64,000 nucleotides of DNA from Melastoma dodecandrum (lineage: Eukaryota; Streptophyta; Magnoliopsida; Myrtales; Melastomataceae): NCBI GenBank assembly GCA_029817715.1, contig JARUPY010000385.1, forward strand, positions 124,001 through 188,000. The letters are read 5' to 3'. The position numbers and the translations under genes are program-made. Of this stretch, positions 37,113 to 48,172 are shown in pieces. Position 1 is the first letter of the stretch; each line of letters starts with the position of its first letter. Below the pieces are notes generated by a model. That model saw only the letters and a program-made list of their open reading frames with translations. It had not been told where the DNA came from and ran no database searches.

Positions 37113-38315
37113 ATGCACTCCCGCAGGGCCGTGTGCGCCGCGGCGCTGTGTTTCGCGGTCGCCCCGGCGCGCGCGGCTCCGGCCGGATCCGGGACGTTCC
37201 GCGGCTTCATCGAGACGCTCCGTCCGGAGGCCGCCGCGCGGGGCGTCTCGGCCGAGACGTTCGACGCGGCGTTCCGGGGGGTCACCGGACCGGATGCCGA
37301 CGTCCTCGCGCGGATCCGCCGCCAGAGCGAATTCGTGCGGCCGGTCTGGGACTATCTCGTCGGCGCCGTCTCGGACGGTCGGATCGCCCGCGGGCGGGCA
37401 CGCGCCGCCGCGCTCGCATCCACATTGGACGAGATCCGGACCCGCTATGGCGTTCCGGCGCCGGTGCTGCTCGCGTTCTGGGGCATCGAGTCCGATTTCG
37501 GCGCCAGCGCCGGGAGCGTCCCGACGATCCGCGCGCTCGCCACGCTGGCCGAGGCGCGGCACCGGGGCAACCTGTTCCGCGATGAGCTCCTCGCGGCACT
37601 CACGATCCTCCAGCGCGGCGACGTCACGCCCGCGCGGATGAGCGGGAGTTGGGCCGGGGCAATGGGCCAGGTCCAGTTCCTGCCCTCGACCTATCTCGGC
37701 CATGCGGTCGATTTCGACGGCGATGGGCGCCGGGACATCTGGCAGGACGACGCCGATGCGCTCGCCTCCATCGCGGCGTACCTCAAGGATCTCGGCTGGG
37801 ATCCGGCCGTCTCGTGGGGCTACGAGGTGCGCCTGCCGGAAGGCTTCGACCTGTCGCGCTACACGGGCGATATCGACGACTTTGCCAAGCGCGGGGTCCG
37901 GCGGACGGACGGCAAACCCCTGCCCGCGCGCGGGCACGCCAGCCTGTTCCTGCCGGGCGGATCGGGGGCGCCCATCTTCCTGATCACCGACAATTTCGAG
38001 GTCATCCGCGGCTACAACACCTCGGATTCCTACGCGCTCGCGGTGGGCCATCTGGCGGATCGTCTCGATGGCGCACCGCCTCTGGCCGCCCCGTGGCCCG
38101 CGGCGGGCGCGCGCCTCGACGGGTCGGGCCTGCGGGATCTCCAATCCGCCCTGGCGGCGGCGGGCATCTACGAGGGTCCGCAAGATGGCCGCGCCGGACC
38201 CCGGCTGCGCGAGGCGGTGCGTCGCTACCAGATCAGCGCGGGCCTTCCGGCCGACGGCTATGCGACACCGGCTCTCCTCGCGCGGATCAAAGGCCGTCCA
38301 GCACCCCGGCCATGA
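37113..38315 (+). CDS. Lytic murein transglycosylase (MltB family) with C-terminal peptidoglycan-binding domain
   Basis: This 400-aa exported enzyme cleaves peptidoglycan glycan strands. A signal peptide (residues 1-22, ending ARAAP) precedes an MltB-type catalytic domain with Glu126 (AFWGIESDFGAS), the GAMGQVQFLPSTYL core, and a SYALAVGHLADRL stretch, and a C-terminal peptidoglycan-binding domain (RDLQSALAAAGIYEG). It starts 4 bp after galE. Confidence 0.93.
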   Translation: MHSRRAVCAAALCFAVAPARAAPAGSGTFRGFIETLRPEAAARGVSAETFDAAFRGVTGPDADVLARIRRQSEFVRPVWDYLVGAVSDGRIARGRARAAALASTLDEIRTRYGVPAPVLLAFWGIESDFGASAGSVPTIRALATLAEARHRGNLFRDELLAALTILQRGDVTPARMSGSWAGAMGQVQFLPSTYLGHAVDFDGDGRRDIWQDDADALASIAAYLKDLGWDPAVSWGYEVRLPEGFDLSRYTGDIDDFAKRGVRRTDGKPLPARGHASLFLPGGSGAPIFLITDNFEVIRGYNTSDSYALAVGHLADRLDGAPPLAAPWPAAGARLDGSGLRDLQSALAAAGIYEGPQDGRAGPRLREAVRRYQISAGLPADGYATPALLARIKGRPAPRP

Positions 38316-38399
38316 CGGCGGACAGCATTTCGACGTGCGGACCGCTTCCCCTATAGTGTGTTTGTGCCGGACGGTTTCTGCCCGGCAAGAGAGTGCGGG

Positions 38400-39836
38400 A
38401 TGCGCATGACAGTCGCTGGTCGGCGGGCCTCGGTTCGCCCGGTGCTGTTTGGCCTCGCGGCGACGATGTGGTTCGTCGGCTTGGCGCTGCTCGACGGCCT
38501 GCCCGCGCGGGCGCAGTGGGGGGACGGTTACCAGCAGCCCGGCGCCGGTGCCTACTACGAGGCGCCGCCGCGCCGTCGCGCGCGCGATGCCTATTACCGC
38601 GATGACGGGAGTTACGGGCGCCAGCCGCGCTATGCGCCGCCGCCGCAGGAGGCGCCGCGCCAGTTCTACTGGCCCTGGGAGGATCGGCCGCAGCCCGTCG
38701 CACCGCAGCCGGAGCGCACCTATCGGGCACCGCGCCCCCGTGCCCCCTACGGCGGCACCGAGGCGCAGCGGCCGCCACCCGCGGTCAAGCGCCGCGTCCG
38801 CCCGGCGCGCGCCCCCACGGCCCCGAAGCCGGCCATCGCCAAGACCGAGCCGCACGTGCAGATCGCCGTGTTCGGCGATTCCCTGGCGGATCACCTCGCA
38901 AAGGGCCTCGACGACGTGTTCGAGGACAATGCCGACGTCGCCGTGATCGACCGTGCCAAAGGCGACAGCGGGCTGGTCCGCAAGGACGTGGTCGACTGGC
39001 CGAAGGTCGCGCAGGACTACCTGCAGGCGAACCCGAAGATCCGCTACGCCCTGGTCATGCTGGGCGCCAACGACCGTCAGCCGATCCGCGACGGCGAGGA
39101 GACCGTCGAGCCCCTGACCGATCGCTGGCGCAGTCTGTACCGGGCACGCGTCGACGCGCTCATCAAGGTGTTCACCGACCGGAAGCTGCCGCTGGTCTGG
39201 GTCGGGCTGCCGCCGGTGCAGAGCGAATCGCTGAGCCGGGATCTCGCGGCGATCAACGACATCGTGCGCGAGAGCGTGACCAAGGCCGGCGCCACCTTCG
39301 TGGATATCTGGCCGGGCTTTGTCGACGACCGTGATCGATACGCCGCCTCCGGGCCGGATCCGGAGGGGCAGATCGCCAAGCTCCGCACCGCGGACGGCGT
39401 CCACTTCACCAAGGCGGGCGACCGGAAGCTGGCGCATTTCGCCGATGTCGAGCTCAAGCGGCTGATGGGCACGGCGACCCCGCCGGCAGAACAGCCGCCC
39501 GCCGCGACCGTCGCGCCGACCGCGCCGCCGTCCGCCGCGGGACCGAGCCTCGATGGGAACGGCCAGCCGACCGATACGGCGGCGATCGACCGGCAGATCA
39601 CCGCCATGCTGCCGAGCCTGCCCGAGCCGCCCGGCGTCCCGGCATTGCCGGTGAAGCCTGCTGCCGGTCCCGTCGTGCCGCTGAGCCGGGCGGAAGTCTC
39701 GCCCGGCGGCACGCTGATGAGCGGTCGGCCAAGGGATGCCGATGCGCTGGGCACCGTGGAGCGGACCCTGCTGCGCGGAAACGCCCCGATGCCGCAGCCC
39801 GGCCGGGCCGACGATTTCCGCTGGCCGCCCGGCTGA
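38400..39836 (+). CDS. DUF459 family exported SGNH hydrolase-like protein
   Basis: This 478-aa protein has a signal peptide (MRMTVAGRRASVRPV, membrane stretch, cleavage after PARAQ), a Pro/Arg-rich linker (about residues 45-155), and an SGNH-like domain: block I VFGDSLADHL, block III MLGANDRQ and the C-terminal DGVHFTKAGDRKLA with the catalytic Asp-His pair. A Pro/Ala-rich tail follows. DUF459 proteins are thought to act on cell-envelope esters. Its own 85-bp upstream gap separates it from the lytic transglycosylase gene. Confidence 0.85.
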   Translation: MRMTVAGRRASVRPVLFGLAATMWFVGLALLDGLPARAQWGDGYQQPGAGAYYEAPPRRRARDAYYRDDGSYGRQPRYAPPPQEAPRQFYWPWEDRPQPVAPQPERTYRAPRPRAPYGGTEAQRPPPAVKRRVRPARAPTAPKPAIAKTEPHVQIAVFGDSLADHLAKGLDDVFEDNADVAVIDRAKGDSGLVRKDVVDWPKVAQDYLQANPKIRYALVMLGANDRQPIRDGEETVEPLTDRWRSLYRARVDALIKVFTDRKLPLVWVGLPPVQSESLSRDLAAINDIVRESVTKAGATFVDIWPGFVDDRDRYAASGPDPEGQIAKLRTADGVHFTKAGDRKLAHFADVELKRLMGTATPPAEQPPAATVAPTAPPSAAGPSLDGNGQPTDTAAIDRQITAMLPSLPEPPGVPALPVKPAAGPVVPLSRAEVSPGGTLMSGRPRDADALGTVERTLLRGNAPMPQPGRADDFRWPPG

Positions 39837-39874
39837 TGATCGGCGCCACTCGCCGCGTCGATCCCGCGCCCGTC

Positions 39875-41308
39875 CTACCGGGGCAGGACGCTCGAGCCCA
39901 TCAGCGCCTCGTCGATGGCGCGGGCCGCTTGCCGGCCTTCGCGGATCGCCCAGACGACCAGCGACTGGCCGCGCCGCACGTCGCCCGCGGCCCAGATCTT
40001 GGGATCGGAGGTGCGGTAGTCCTCCTCGCTGGCCTCGACGTTGCCGCGCTTGCTCACGCCGATGCCGGACTGCTCCAGGAGCCCCTTCTGCACCGAGCCG
40101 GCGAAGCCGATCGCCATGAAGACGAGGTCGGCCGGCAGGACGAATTCGGAGCCGGGGATCGGCTGGCGCTTGGCATCGACCCGGGCGCAAACGACACCCG
40201 TGAGCTTGCCCTTCTTGTTGCCTTCGAGCCGAAGCGTCGCGGCCTGGAACTCGCGCTCCGCTCCCTCGGCCTGGCTGGAGGAGGTGCGCATCTTCGTCGG
40301 CCAGTAGGGCCAAACGGTCAGCTTGTCCTCCCGCTCCGGTGGACGCGGGCGGATGTCGAGCTGCGTCACCGACAGCGCGCCCTGCCGGAAAGCGGTGCCG
40401 ACGCAATCGGAGGCCGTGTCTCCGCCCCCGATCACCACCACGTTCTTGCCGGAGGCCAGGATCGGCTGTTCACCATTGCCGCGCATCGGCTCGTTGTTCA
40501 CCCGCCGGTTGGACTGCACGAGGTAGGGCATGGCGTAGTGGACGCCTTCCAGATCCTGCCCCGGAAGTTGCGGGTTGCGCGGATCCTCGGCGCCGCCGCA
40601 GAACATCACCGCGTCGAACTCGGCCTTCAGTTCCTCAACCGGCTTCGTCACGCCGATGTTCTGGTTGTAGTGGAAGACGACGCCCTCGGCCTCCATCTGG
40701 CGCACGCGCCGGTCGATGTGGCGCTTCTCCATCTTGAAGTCGGGGATACCATAGCGGAGCAGGCCGCCGGCCTTCGGCTCGCGCTCGAACACGTGGACGT
40801 CGTGCCCGACACGGGCGAGCTGCTGGGCCGCCGCCATGCCGGCAGGGCCGGACCCAACGATCGCGACGCGCTTGCCGGTGCGCACCTGCGCCGGCTCGGG
40901 CTTCACCCAGCCCATGTTCCAGGCGCGATCGGCGATCGCCTGCTCGATCGTCTTGATGGCGACCGGCTGGTTCTCGAGGTTCAGCGTGCAGGCTTCCTCG
41001 CAGGGCGCAGGGCAGATCCGGCCGGTGAATTCCGGGAAGTTGTTGGTGGAATGGAGGTTGCGCGAGGCCTCCTCCCAATCCGACTGGAACACGAGGTCGT
41101 TCCAGTCCGGGATCTGGTTGTGGACTGGGCAGCCGGTCGGCCCGTGGCAGAACGGGATGCCGCAATCCATGCAGCGGGCGGCCTGTTTGGTCAGGTCGTG
41201 CTCGTCGAGCGGCAGCGTGAATTCGCGGAAGTGCCGGACCCGGTCGGCGGCGAGCTGATACTTCTGCTCCTGCCGGTCGAATTCGAGGAAGCCTGTGATC
41301 TTGCCCAT
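39875..41308 (-). CDS. gltD: Glutamate synthase small subunit
   Basis: This 477-aa flavoprotein transfers electrons from NADPH through iron-sulfur clusters to GltB. N-terminal cysteine motifs [20 protein letters not shown] and [12 protein letters not shown] bind clusters; [21 protein letters not shown] and [19 protein letters not shown] are FAD and NADPH sites. It belongs in an operon with gltB, but a vapBC pair lies between them on the same strand. Confidence 0.96.
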   Translation of the reverse strand: MGKITGFLEFDRQEQKYQLAADRVRHFREFTLPLDEHDLTKQAARCMDCGIPFCHGPTGCPVHNQIPDWNDLVFQSDWEEASRNLHSTNNFPEFTGRICPAPCEEACTLNLENQPVAIKTIEQAIADRAWNMGWVKPEPAQVRTGKRVAIVGSGPAGMAAAQQLARVGHDVHVFEREPKAGGLLRYGIPDFKMEKRHIDRRVRQMEAEGVVFHYNQNIGVTKPVEELKAEFDAVMFCGGAEDPRNPQLPGQDLEGVHYAMPYLVQSNRRVNNEPMRGNGEQPILASGKNVVVIGGGDTASDCVGTAFRQGALSVTQLDIRPRPPEREDKLTVWPYWPTKMRTSSSQAEGAEREFQAATLRLEGNKKGKLTGVVCARVDAKRQPIPGSEFVLPADLVFMAIGFAGSVQKGLLEQSGIGVSKRGNVEASEEDYRTSDPKIWAAGDVRRGQSLVVWAIREGRQAARAIDEALMGSSVLPR

Positions 41309-41374
41309 CGATCAGTCCAATCGCGCCGCTTATGCCGCGCCGGAATATCACGCTGCTTGATGGAGAGAGGTCGG

Positions 41375-41776
41375 TCAGAACCGAAGCCAATTCTCGATCG
41401 ACAGTGCGTTAATCCGCGCGAACTCCCTCGTGTTGTCGGTCACCAGGACGCTTGCATCGGCAAGTGCCTGCGTTGCGATGAGCAGGTCATTGGCACCGAT
41501 CGGCGTCCCGGCCTGCTCGCGTCCAAAACGCAACTCTGCGTAGATCTGGTCCTGGGGCGGCTGCCAAGACGCAATCCTGATGCCGTCCAAGACCGTTTCA
41601 ATCTGCCGCGACAGCCGCTCCGATCCCTTTCGGAGCGCACCGTAGCGGAGTTCAGCCGCGACGATGACACTCGTGTAGACCTCTGCCTCTCCAATTTGGC
41701 GGATCCGCTCGGCAACCATCCCCCGCGGCGACCGTATAACGGCCGAAAGGATGTTGGTGTCGAGCAGGTAGCGCAT
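41375..41776 (-). CDS. vapC: VapC family PIN-domain toxin (ribonuclease)
   Basis: This 133-aa PIN-domain protein has the four acidic residues of the active site: Asp6 (LLDTNILS), Glu42 (AAELRYG), Asp97 (GANDLLIATQA) and Asp114 (LVTDNTREF). VapC toxins cleave tRNA or rRNA and are blocked by VapB. Its ATG follows the vapB stop with no gap. Base composition is less G/C-rich than the flanking glt genes, which suggests acquisition. It sits between gltB and gltD. Confidence 0.92.
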   Translation of the reverse strand: MRYLLDTNILSAVIRSPRGMVAERIRQIGEAEVYTSVIVAAELRYGALRKGSERLSRQIETVLDGIRIASWQPPQDQIYAELRFGREQAGTPIGANDLLIATQALADASVLVTDNTREFARINALSIENWLRF

Positions 41777-42013
41777 TCAGATCCGTACCGGCTCCCGCGG
41801 CGGATCTGCAATTTCTGGCCATTCCTCATCGAGATCAGCCAACCCGTCGAGGACGGACAGGAGGGTCGGGCGGCCGACCGGCTCGACGACAAGTCGGGAC
41901 CCCTCCTGTCGCAGGATCGCCTCATCCCCGCCGAGGATGAAGCCCGGCGGCAGGTCGATGCGCTGACCTGCCTCCGTCCTGATCAGGCGAACGCGCGCCA
42001 CCTGGTCGCCCAT
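41777..42013 (-). CDS. vapB: VapB family antitoxin
   Basis: This 78-aa protein has an AbrB/MazE-type N-terminal DNA-binding region (ARVRLIRTEAGQRIDLPPGF, then LGGDEAILRQEGSRLVVEPV) and an acidic C-terminal tail (DLDEEWPEI) that would wrap VapC. The ATG at 42013 lies 14 bases after the gltB stop. VapB normally represses its own operon. Confidence 0.85.
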   Translation of the reverse strand: MGDQVARVRLIRTEAGQRIDLPPGFILGGDEAILRQEGSRLVVEPVGRPTLLSVLDGLADLDEEWPEIADPPREPVRI

Positions 42014-42027
42014 CTCGATTCGCCCCC

Positions 42028-42426
42028 CTACTCCGCAGCCACCGGCATCCGCGCCATCTCCATCTCGCGCAGGGCCCGGCGGTACTCCACCGGCATCACC
42101 TTCACGAACTTGGTGCGGTAGCTCGACCAATCGTCGAGGATCGCCTTGGCGCGGGGGCTGCCCGTGTACTTGAGATGGTTGGTGATGAGCTGCGTCAGCC
42201 GCTCCTCGTCGTGCCCGGACATGTCGGCCAGGATGTCGACCCGCCCCTTGGTCTCCAGGTCGCCGTCCTGGTGGAAGCGACGCATCAGGTCGTCCTCCTC
42301 CTCGACGGGCTCCAGATCGACCATCGACAGGTTGCAGCGCGCCGAGAACGAGCCGTCCTCGTCGAGCACGTAGGCGATGCCGCCCGACATGCCAGCCGCG
42401 AAGTTGCGCCCGGTCTCGCCGATCGA

Positions 42427-42468
<42 letters not shown>

Positions 42469-45400
42469 CATGCCCTCGACCACCGTGATGGCGCCGGAGT
42501 TACGCACCGCGAAGCGCTCGCCCGCGGAGCCGCGGATGTAGCACTCGCCCGCGATGGCCCCGTACAGCACGGTGTTGCCGACCATGATGGTCCGGTCCGG
42601 GGGCGACTTCAGCGCATCGCTCGGCCGGATGATCAGCTTGCCGCCCGACAGGCCCTTGCCGACATAGTCGTTGCCGTGGCCGGTGAGCTCGATGGTCACG
42701 CCCGCCGCCGCCCAGGCGCCGAAGCTCTGGCCGGCGGTGCCGGCGAGCTTCACCACGATCGTGTCGTCGGGCAGGCCCTCGTGGCCGTGCGCCTTAGCGA
42801 CCATGCCGGACAGCATCGCCCCCGCGGCCCGGTCCGAGTTGCGGATCGTCTCGGTGATCACCACCGGCTCGCCGGTCTCGATCGCGTGCTGGGCCTTCTC
42901 GATCAGGCGCCGGTCGAGGACCGTGTCGATCGGGTGGTGCTGCACGTCCACGTGGCGGATCGCCGTGCCCTCGGCCACCTTCGGCCGGTGGAACAGCTTG
43001 GTGAAGTCGAGCCCGCGCGCCTTCCAGTGGGCGATGGCCTCGACCTTGTCGAGCACGTCGGAGCGGCCGATCGCCTCCTCCAGCTTCGTGAAGCCGAGGG
43101 AGGCCAGGATCTCTCGCACCTCCTCGGCCACGAAGAAGAAGTAGTTCACCACGTGCTCGGGCGTGCCCTTGAAGCGCTTGCGCAGCACCGGATCCTGGGT
43201 GGCGACGCCGACCGGGCAGGTGTTCAGGTGGCACTTGCGCATCATGATGCAGCCGGCCGCGATCAGCGGGGCCGTCGAGAAGCCCATCTGGTCGGCACCG
43301 AGCAGCGCCGCGATGATCACGTCGCGCCCGGTGCGGATGCCGCCGTCGGCCTGGAGGGCGACGCGGCCGCGCAGGTTGTTGAGCACCAGCGTCTGCTGCG
43401 TCTCGGCCAGCCCGGTCTCCCAGGGGCCGCCGGCGTGCTTCAGCGAGGTCAGCGGCGCCGCGCCGGTGCCGCCGTCGTAGCCGGAGATCGTGATGTGGTC
43501 GGCCCGCGCCTTGGCGACGCCGGCCGCGACCGTGCCGACGCCGACTTCGGAGACGAGCTTCACCGAGACGTCCGCCGACGGGTTCACGTTCTTCAGGTCG
43601 AAGATCAGCTGGGCCAGATCCTCGATCGAGTAGATGTCGTGGTGCGGCGGCGGCGAGATCAGGCCGACACCCGGGGTGGCGTAGCGGACCTTGGCGATCT
43701 TGGCGTCGACCTTGTGGCCGGGCAGCTGGCCGCCCTCGCCGGGCTTGGCGCCCTGCGCGACCTTGATCTGCATCATGTCGGAATTGACGAGGTATTCCGT
43801 CGTGACGCCGAACCGGCCGGAGGCGACCTGCTTGATCGCGGAGCGGCGCGAGCGCCCGTCCGGCAGCGGCTTGAACCGCTCGACCTCCTCGCCGCCCTCG
43901 CCGGAGTTCGAACGGCCTCCGAAGGAGTTCAGCGCGATGGCGAGCGTCTCGTGCGCCTCCTTGGAGATGGAGCCGTACGACATGGCGCCCGTGGCGAAGC
44001 GCTTGACGATCTCGGAGGCCGGCTCGACCGAGTCCAGCGGGACCGGCGCGCGGCCGATCTCGGAGGCCGACTTGAGGCGGAACAGCCCGCGCAGGGTCTT
44101 GAGCTGGTTCTCCTGCCGGTTCACCAGCTGCGCGTATTCCCGGTAGCGCTCGGGCACGTTGAGGCGCACCGCGTGCTGCAGCGTCGCCACCGTGTCGGGC
44201 GTCCAGGTGTGGGTCTCGCCGCGCAGGCGGTAGGCGTACTCGCCGCCGACATCCAGCGCGTTCCGGTAGACCGGGGCGTCGCCGAAGGCGTCGCGGTGAC
44301 GGCGGACCGTCTCCTCGGCGACCTCCGCCATGCCGACGCCCTCGATGGTCGTCGCCGTGCCGAAGAAGTCCCGGCCCACGAAGGTCGAGTTCAGGCCGAC
44401 CGCGTCGAAGATCTGGGCGCCGCAATAGGACTGGTAGGTCGAGATGCCCATCTTGGACATCACCTTCAGCAGGCCCTTATCGATCGCCTTGATGTAGCGG
44501 TAGATGATCTCGTCGTCGGTGAGATCCGGCGGGAACTCACCCTTCATCGCCAGCAGCGTCTCGAAGGCGAGATACGGGTTGATCGCCTCGGCGCCGTAGC
44601 CTGCCAGGCACGCGAAGTGATGCACCTCGCGCGGCTCGCCCGATTCGACCACGAGGCCGACCGAGGTCCGCAGGCCCTTGCGGATCAGGTAGTTGTGCAC
44701 GGAGGCCGTGGCGAGCAGCGCCGGGATCGGGATCCGGTCCGGCCCGACCGCCCGGTCGGTGAGCACGATGATGTTGTAGCCGCCGCGCACCGCGGCCTCG
44801 GCGCGGTCGCAGAGCCGGTCGAGCGCCCCATCCATGGCCTGCGCGCCCATCTCGGCCGGATAGGTCATGTCGAGGGTCTTGGTGTCGAACCGGTCCTCGA
44901 AATGGCCGATCGAGCGGATCTTCTCCAGGTCGCCGTTCGTCAGGATCGGCTGGCGGACCTCCAGGCGCTTGCGCCGGGACGCGCCCTCCATGTCGAGCAG
45001 GTTCGGCCGCGGCCCGATGAACGAGACGAGGCTCATCACGGCCTCCTCGCGAATCGGGTCGATCGGCGGGTTCGTGACCTGCGCGAAGTTCTGCTTGAAG
45101 TAGGTGTAGAGCAGCTTCGACTTCTCGGAGAGCGCCGAGAGCGGCGTGTCCGTCCCCATGGAACCGACCGCCTCCTGGCCGGTGACGGCCATGGGCTGCA
45201 TCAGCAGCTTGAGGTCTTCCTGCGTGTAGCCGAAGGCCTGCTGGCGATCGAGCAGGCTGACATCGCCGCGGGATTCGCGCGGCTGAACCGGACGCAGATC
45301 CTCCAGCACGATCTGGGTGTTCTTCACCCAGTCGGCGTAAGGGTGCGCGGCGGCGAGTTCGCCCTTGATCTCCTCGTCCGAGACGATGCGTCCCTTCTGC

Positions 45401-45532
45401 AGATCGATCAGCAGCATGCGGCCCGGCTGGAGCCGCCAGGACTGCACGATCTTCTCGTCCGGGATCGGCAGGGTGCCCATCTCGGAGGCGAGCACCACGA
45501 GCCCGTCATCGGTGACGATGTAGCGGGCCGGG

Positions 45533-45563
<31 letters not shown>

Positions 45564-46743
45564 TCTGGCGGCCGTCGGTGAAGGCCACGGCGGCGGGGCC
45601 GTCCCACGGCTCCATCAGGGCGGCGTGGTATTCGTAGAAGGCGCGCCGCTCCTCGCTCATCAGCGGGTTGCCGGCCCAGGCCTCCGGGATGAGCATCATC
45701 ATCGCGTGGGCGAGCGGGTAGCCGCCCTGCACGAGGAACTCGAGGGCGTTGTCGAAGCACGCCGTGTCGGACTGACCCTCGTAGGAGATCGGCCACAGCT
45801 TCGAGATGTCATTGCCGAACAGGTCCGAATCGACGCTCGCCTGACGGGCCGCCATCCAGTTGACGTTCCCGCGCAGCGTGTTGATCTCGCCGTTATGCGC
45901 GACCATCCGGTACGGGTGCGACAGGCGCCAGGTCGGGAAGGTGTTGGTGGCGAAGCGCTGGTGAACGAGGGCGATCGCCGAGACGAAGCGTTCGTCCTTC
46001 AGGTCGAGGAAGTAGTTCCCGAGCTGCGTGACCAGCACCATGCCCTTGTAGACGATGGTCCGGCTGGAGACGGAGACCGGGTAGAACTCCTTCACCCGCG
46101 GGTCGTCGAGGGCGTAGACCTTGTTGGAGATCACCTTGCGGGCGACGTACACCCGGCGCTCGAACGTATCCTGATCGGTCACCGAGGCGGGGCGCCCGAT
46201 GAAGACCTGCCGGTGATGCGGCTCCGTCGCCTTCACGGCGGCGCCCAGATCCTCCGAATCGACCGGGACGTCGCGCCAGCCAAGCAGAGGCAAACCCTCG
46301 GCAGCGAGCACCGACTCGACGATCTCCTGGATGATCGCCCGGGGCTCCTCGGCCTTGGGCATGAAGAACTGGCCGATGGCGTAGGATCCCGCCGTTGGCA
46401 GCTCGAAGCCGAGACGCGAGCACTCCTCGGCGAAGAAGCCGTGCGGGATCTGCGTGAGGATGCCGCAGCCGTCGCCCATCTTCGGATCGGCACCGACGGC
46501 GCCCCGGTGATCGAGGTTCTCGAGGATGTTCAGACCCTGCTCCACGATGGCGTGGGTGCGGCGGTCGTGCATGTCGGCGATGAAGCCGACGCCGCAGGCA
46601 TCCCGCTCGTGAGCCGGATCATAGGCCCCCTGCTGTTTCGGCAGCGCCGGATCGCGGACGATGAGCGGCATCGCGCCGCCGCGGGGCGCGGCAGCCTGGA
46701 GCGTGGAAGCGGCAAACGCGTCGGCGGGTCTGCGCTGTGACAT
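42028..46743 (-). CDS. gltB: Glutamate synthase large subunit
   Basis: This 1571-aa protein makes two glutamates from glutamine and 2-oxoglutarate. The glutaminase domain starts at Cys50 ([13 protein letters not shown]), the nucleophile that becomes N-terminal after processing. The FMN domain and the 3Fe-4S motif ([15 protein letters not shown]) follow, and the C-terminal GXGXG beta-helix ends the protein. The ATG at 46743 has gggaagg upstream; an in-frame start at residue 25 is possible but less likely. With gltD it forms the main ammonia assimilation route with glutamine synthetase. Confidence 0.96.
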
Positions 46744-47289
46744 GCTTCGATTCGTCCTTCCCTCGACACCGTTCGCTCATGAGCGCCCCGCTCATGACCA
46801 TGCGAGCATGTTTCGTGCCCGCGGGCCGTCGGCGCCAGCACCTCCGACCTCATGTCGCAGGCCATCCGGCCGGTCCTGAGGGACGCGTCCACGGGCTTGC
46901 GTTCATCGAGGACCCGGACCGCTCGGGGAGCGGTGCGCTGGCGCGCCCGTATCCGTCTGCCAAAAACCTCGCCCGCGCGCGAGACGGCGACGGCCGGTGC
47001 ACGGCCGATGGGACAGTTGTGCTGTCCTAAGTCGCGAAATTGCCAGATTGAAATGCTTTCAGCAAGTGATCGCCCGCCGGCGCAGCGAGGATACTGCGGC
47101 GCGGCGACCGGCTCGGCTCCGCAGCCTCCGCATTGTCGCCCGAATCGGACGGTCTATCCCGGGAGCCGAGCACAAGCGGCATGCGGGGCAACGACCCTGC
47201 CGGCATGGTCGGAGGTCCGGGTTTCACCGGCCCGGACCATGCCGGAACCGGATACTCTGCCGGGTCTCCAACGGGAACGCACAAGAGTG
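46744..47289. other. 546-bp region upstream of gltB and of the secreted protein
   Basis: No gene is visible. It is the divergent promoter region of gltB (-) and the gene at 47290 (+). It contains a gctcatgagc palindrome near 46775, small hairpins near 46990 and 47012-47028, and the long inverted repeat at 47200-47245, listed separately. Confidence 0.5.
47200..47245. repeat. Inverted repeat (11 perfect pairs) upstream of the secreted protein
   Basis: Arms ccggcatggtc (47200-47210) and gaccatgccgg (47235-47245) are perfect inverted copies around a 24-base interior that itself holds ccgg-gtttca-ccgg. It lies 44 bases before the ATG at 47290, so it may be an operator or a leader hairpin. Confidence 0.6.
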
Positions 47290-48168
47290 ATGATGATCAG
47301 CCGATCGACTGCGCGCCTCAGCACGATGACGACCCGAGCGCTCTGCGCCGCGCTCGTGGCGAACGGTGCGCTCCTGGGTCTCTGCGGGAATGCGCGCGCC
47401 CAATTCGCCTTCGAGGACGAGATCCTGCCGCCGCGCGTTGTGGCTTGGCGCCTCGCCGACCAGGGCTTCACCGGCCTGAGCCGGCCGCGCTTCAACGGGC
47501 GCGTCTACGTGGTCGATGCGATCAATCCCGCCGGTGTCCCGGTTCGGCTGCTCGTCGACCCGACGGCCGGCGCGATCATCGGGCGGCAACGGATCGGTGC
47601 GCCGGATACCTACGCGCGGCTGGAGCGGCCCGCCCCCGGCTTCGGCTGGACCGAGGACGACGCCGTACCGCGCCGCGTCGTGCGGCCGTCGCCCTTCGAC
47701 GAGCCGCCGGCCTCGCGCGGTCCGCGCAGGCCGGCCGGCGAGGCGGTGCGACCGGAGCCGAATCCCGACGGCCTGAACCCCGACAGCGTGGGCCGGACCG
47801 CGCCGCCGCGGAAGCTCGCCCGCGCGGCACCCGCGCGACCGGCCGAACTGCGCCCGGCGCTTCGCAACACTCCCGAAGCCCCTGTGCCGAAGGCAGTGCC
47901 CACCGAAACGGGCATAGCCGACGCGAAGGCCGACACGAAGGTGAACGGCAAGCCCGAGACCCGGGACGCGGCGATCGAGAAGGCGCAGCCGGTGCCCGCC
48001 GCCCCGCCTGCCGCGGAGAAGCCCGCCCAGAAGGTCGTTGCGGAGGCGGCCAAGCCCGCCGCCAAGGAGTGGAAGGATCCGCCCGCCGACAAGAAGCCCG
48101 TCCGGGTGATCGGTGGCGCGACCATCGTGCCGGGCCCATCCGAGAAGGAGCCGGCGGCGGCGCAATAG
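47290..48168 (+). CDS. Exported Pro/Ala/Lys-rich protein of unknown function
   Basis: This 292-aa protein has a signal peptide (hydrophobic LCAALVANGALLGLCG, cleavage after ARAQ), an N-terminal folded domain of about 65 residues (EILPPRVVAWRLADQGFTGL, then YVVDAINPAGVPVRLLVDPTAGAIIGR) that resembles PepSY-like domains, and a long disordered tail of Pro, Ala, Lys and Arg. No enzyme motif is present. An alternative ATG lies at 47326. It runs convergent to fdhD, with 4 bp between them. Confidence 0.7.
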   Translation: MMISRSTARLSTMTTRALCAALVANGALLGLCGNARAQFAFEDEILPPRVVAWRLADQGFTGLSRPRFNGRVYVVDAINPAGVPVRLLVDPTAGAIIGRQRIGAPDTYARLERPAPGFGWTEDDAVPRRVVRPSPFDEPPASRGPRRPAGEAVRPEPNPDGLNPDSVGRTAPPRKLARAAPARPAELRPALRNTPEAPVPKAVPTETGIADAKADTKVNGKPETRDAAIEKAQPVPAAPPAAEKPAQKVVAEAAKPAAKEWKDPPADKKPVRVIGGATIVPGPSEKEPAAAQ

Positions 48169-48172
48169 CCCG

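Noticed and set aside
37005..40406. Open frame of over 1100 codons on the minus strand across galE, mltB and the SGNH gene
   Set aside because: It is a shadow of three well-supported plus-strand genes; the protein reads as Arg/Ala-rich noise.
42175..46740. Open frame of about 1520 codons on the plus strand opposite gltB
   Set aside because: High-GC codons (G/C at the third position) rarely give stops on the opposite strand. The frame has no domain and its composition mirrors gltB.
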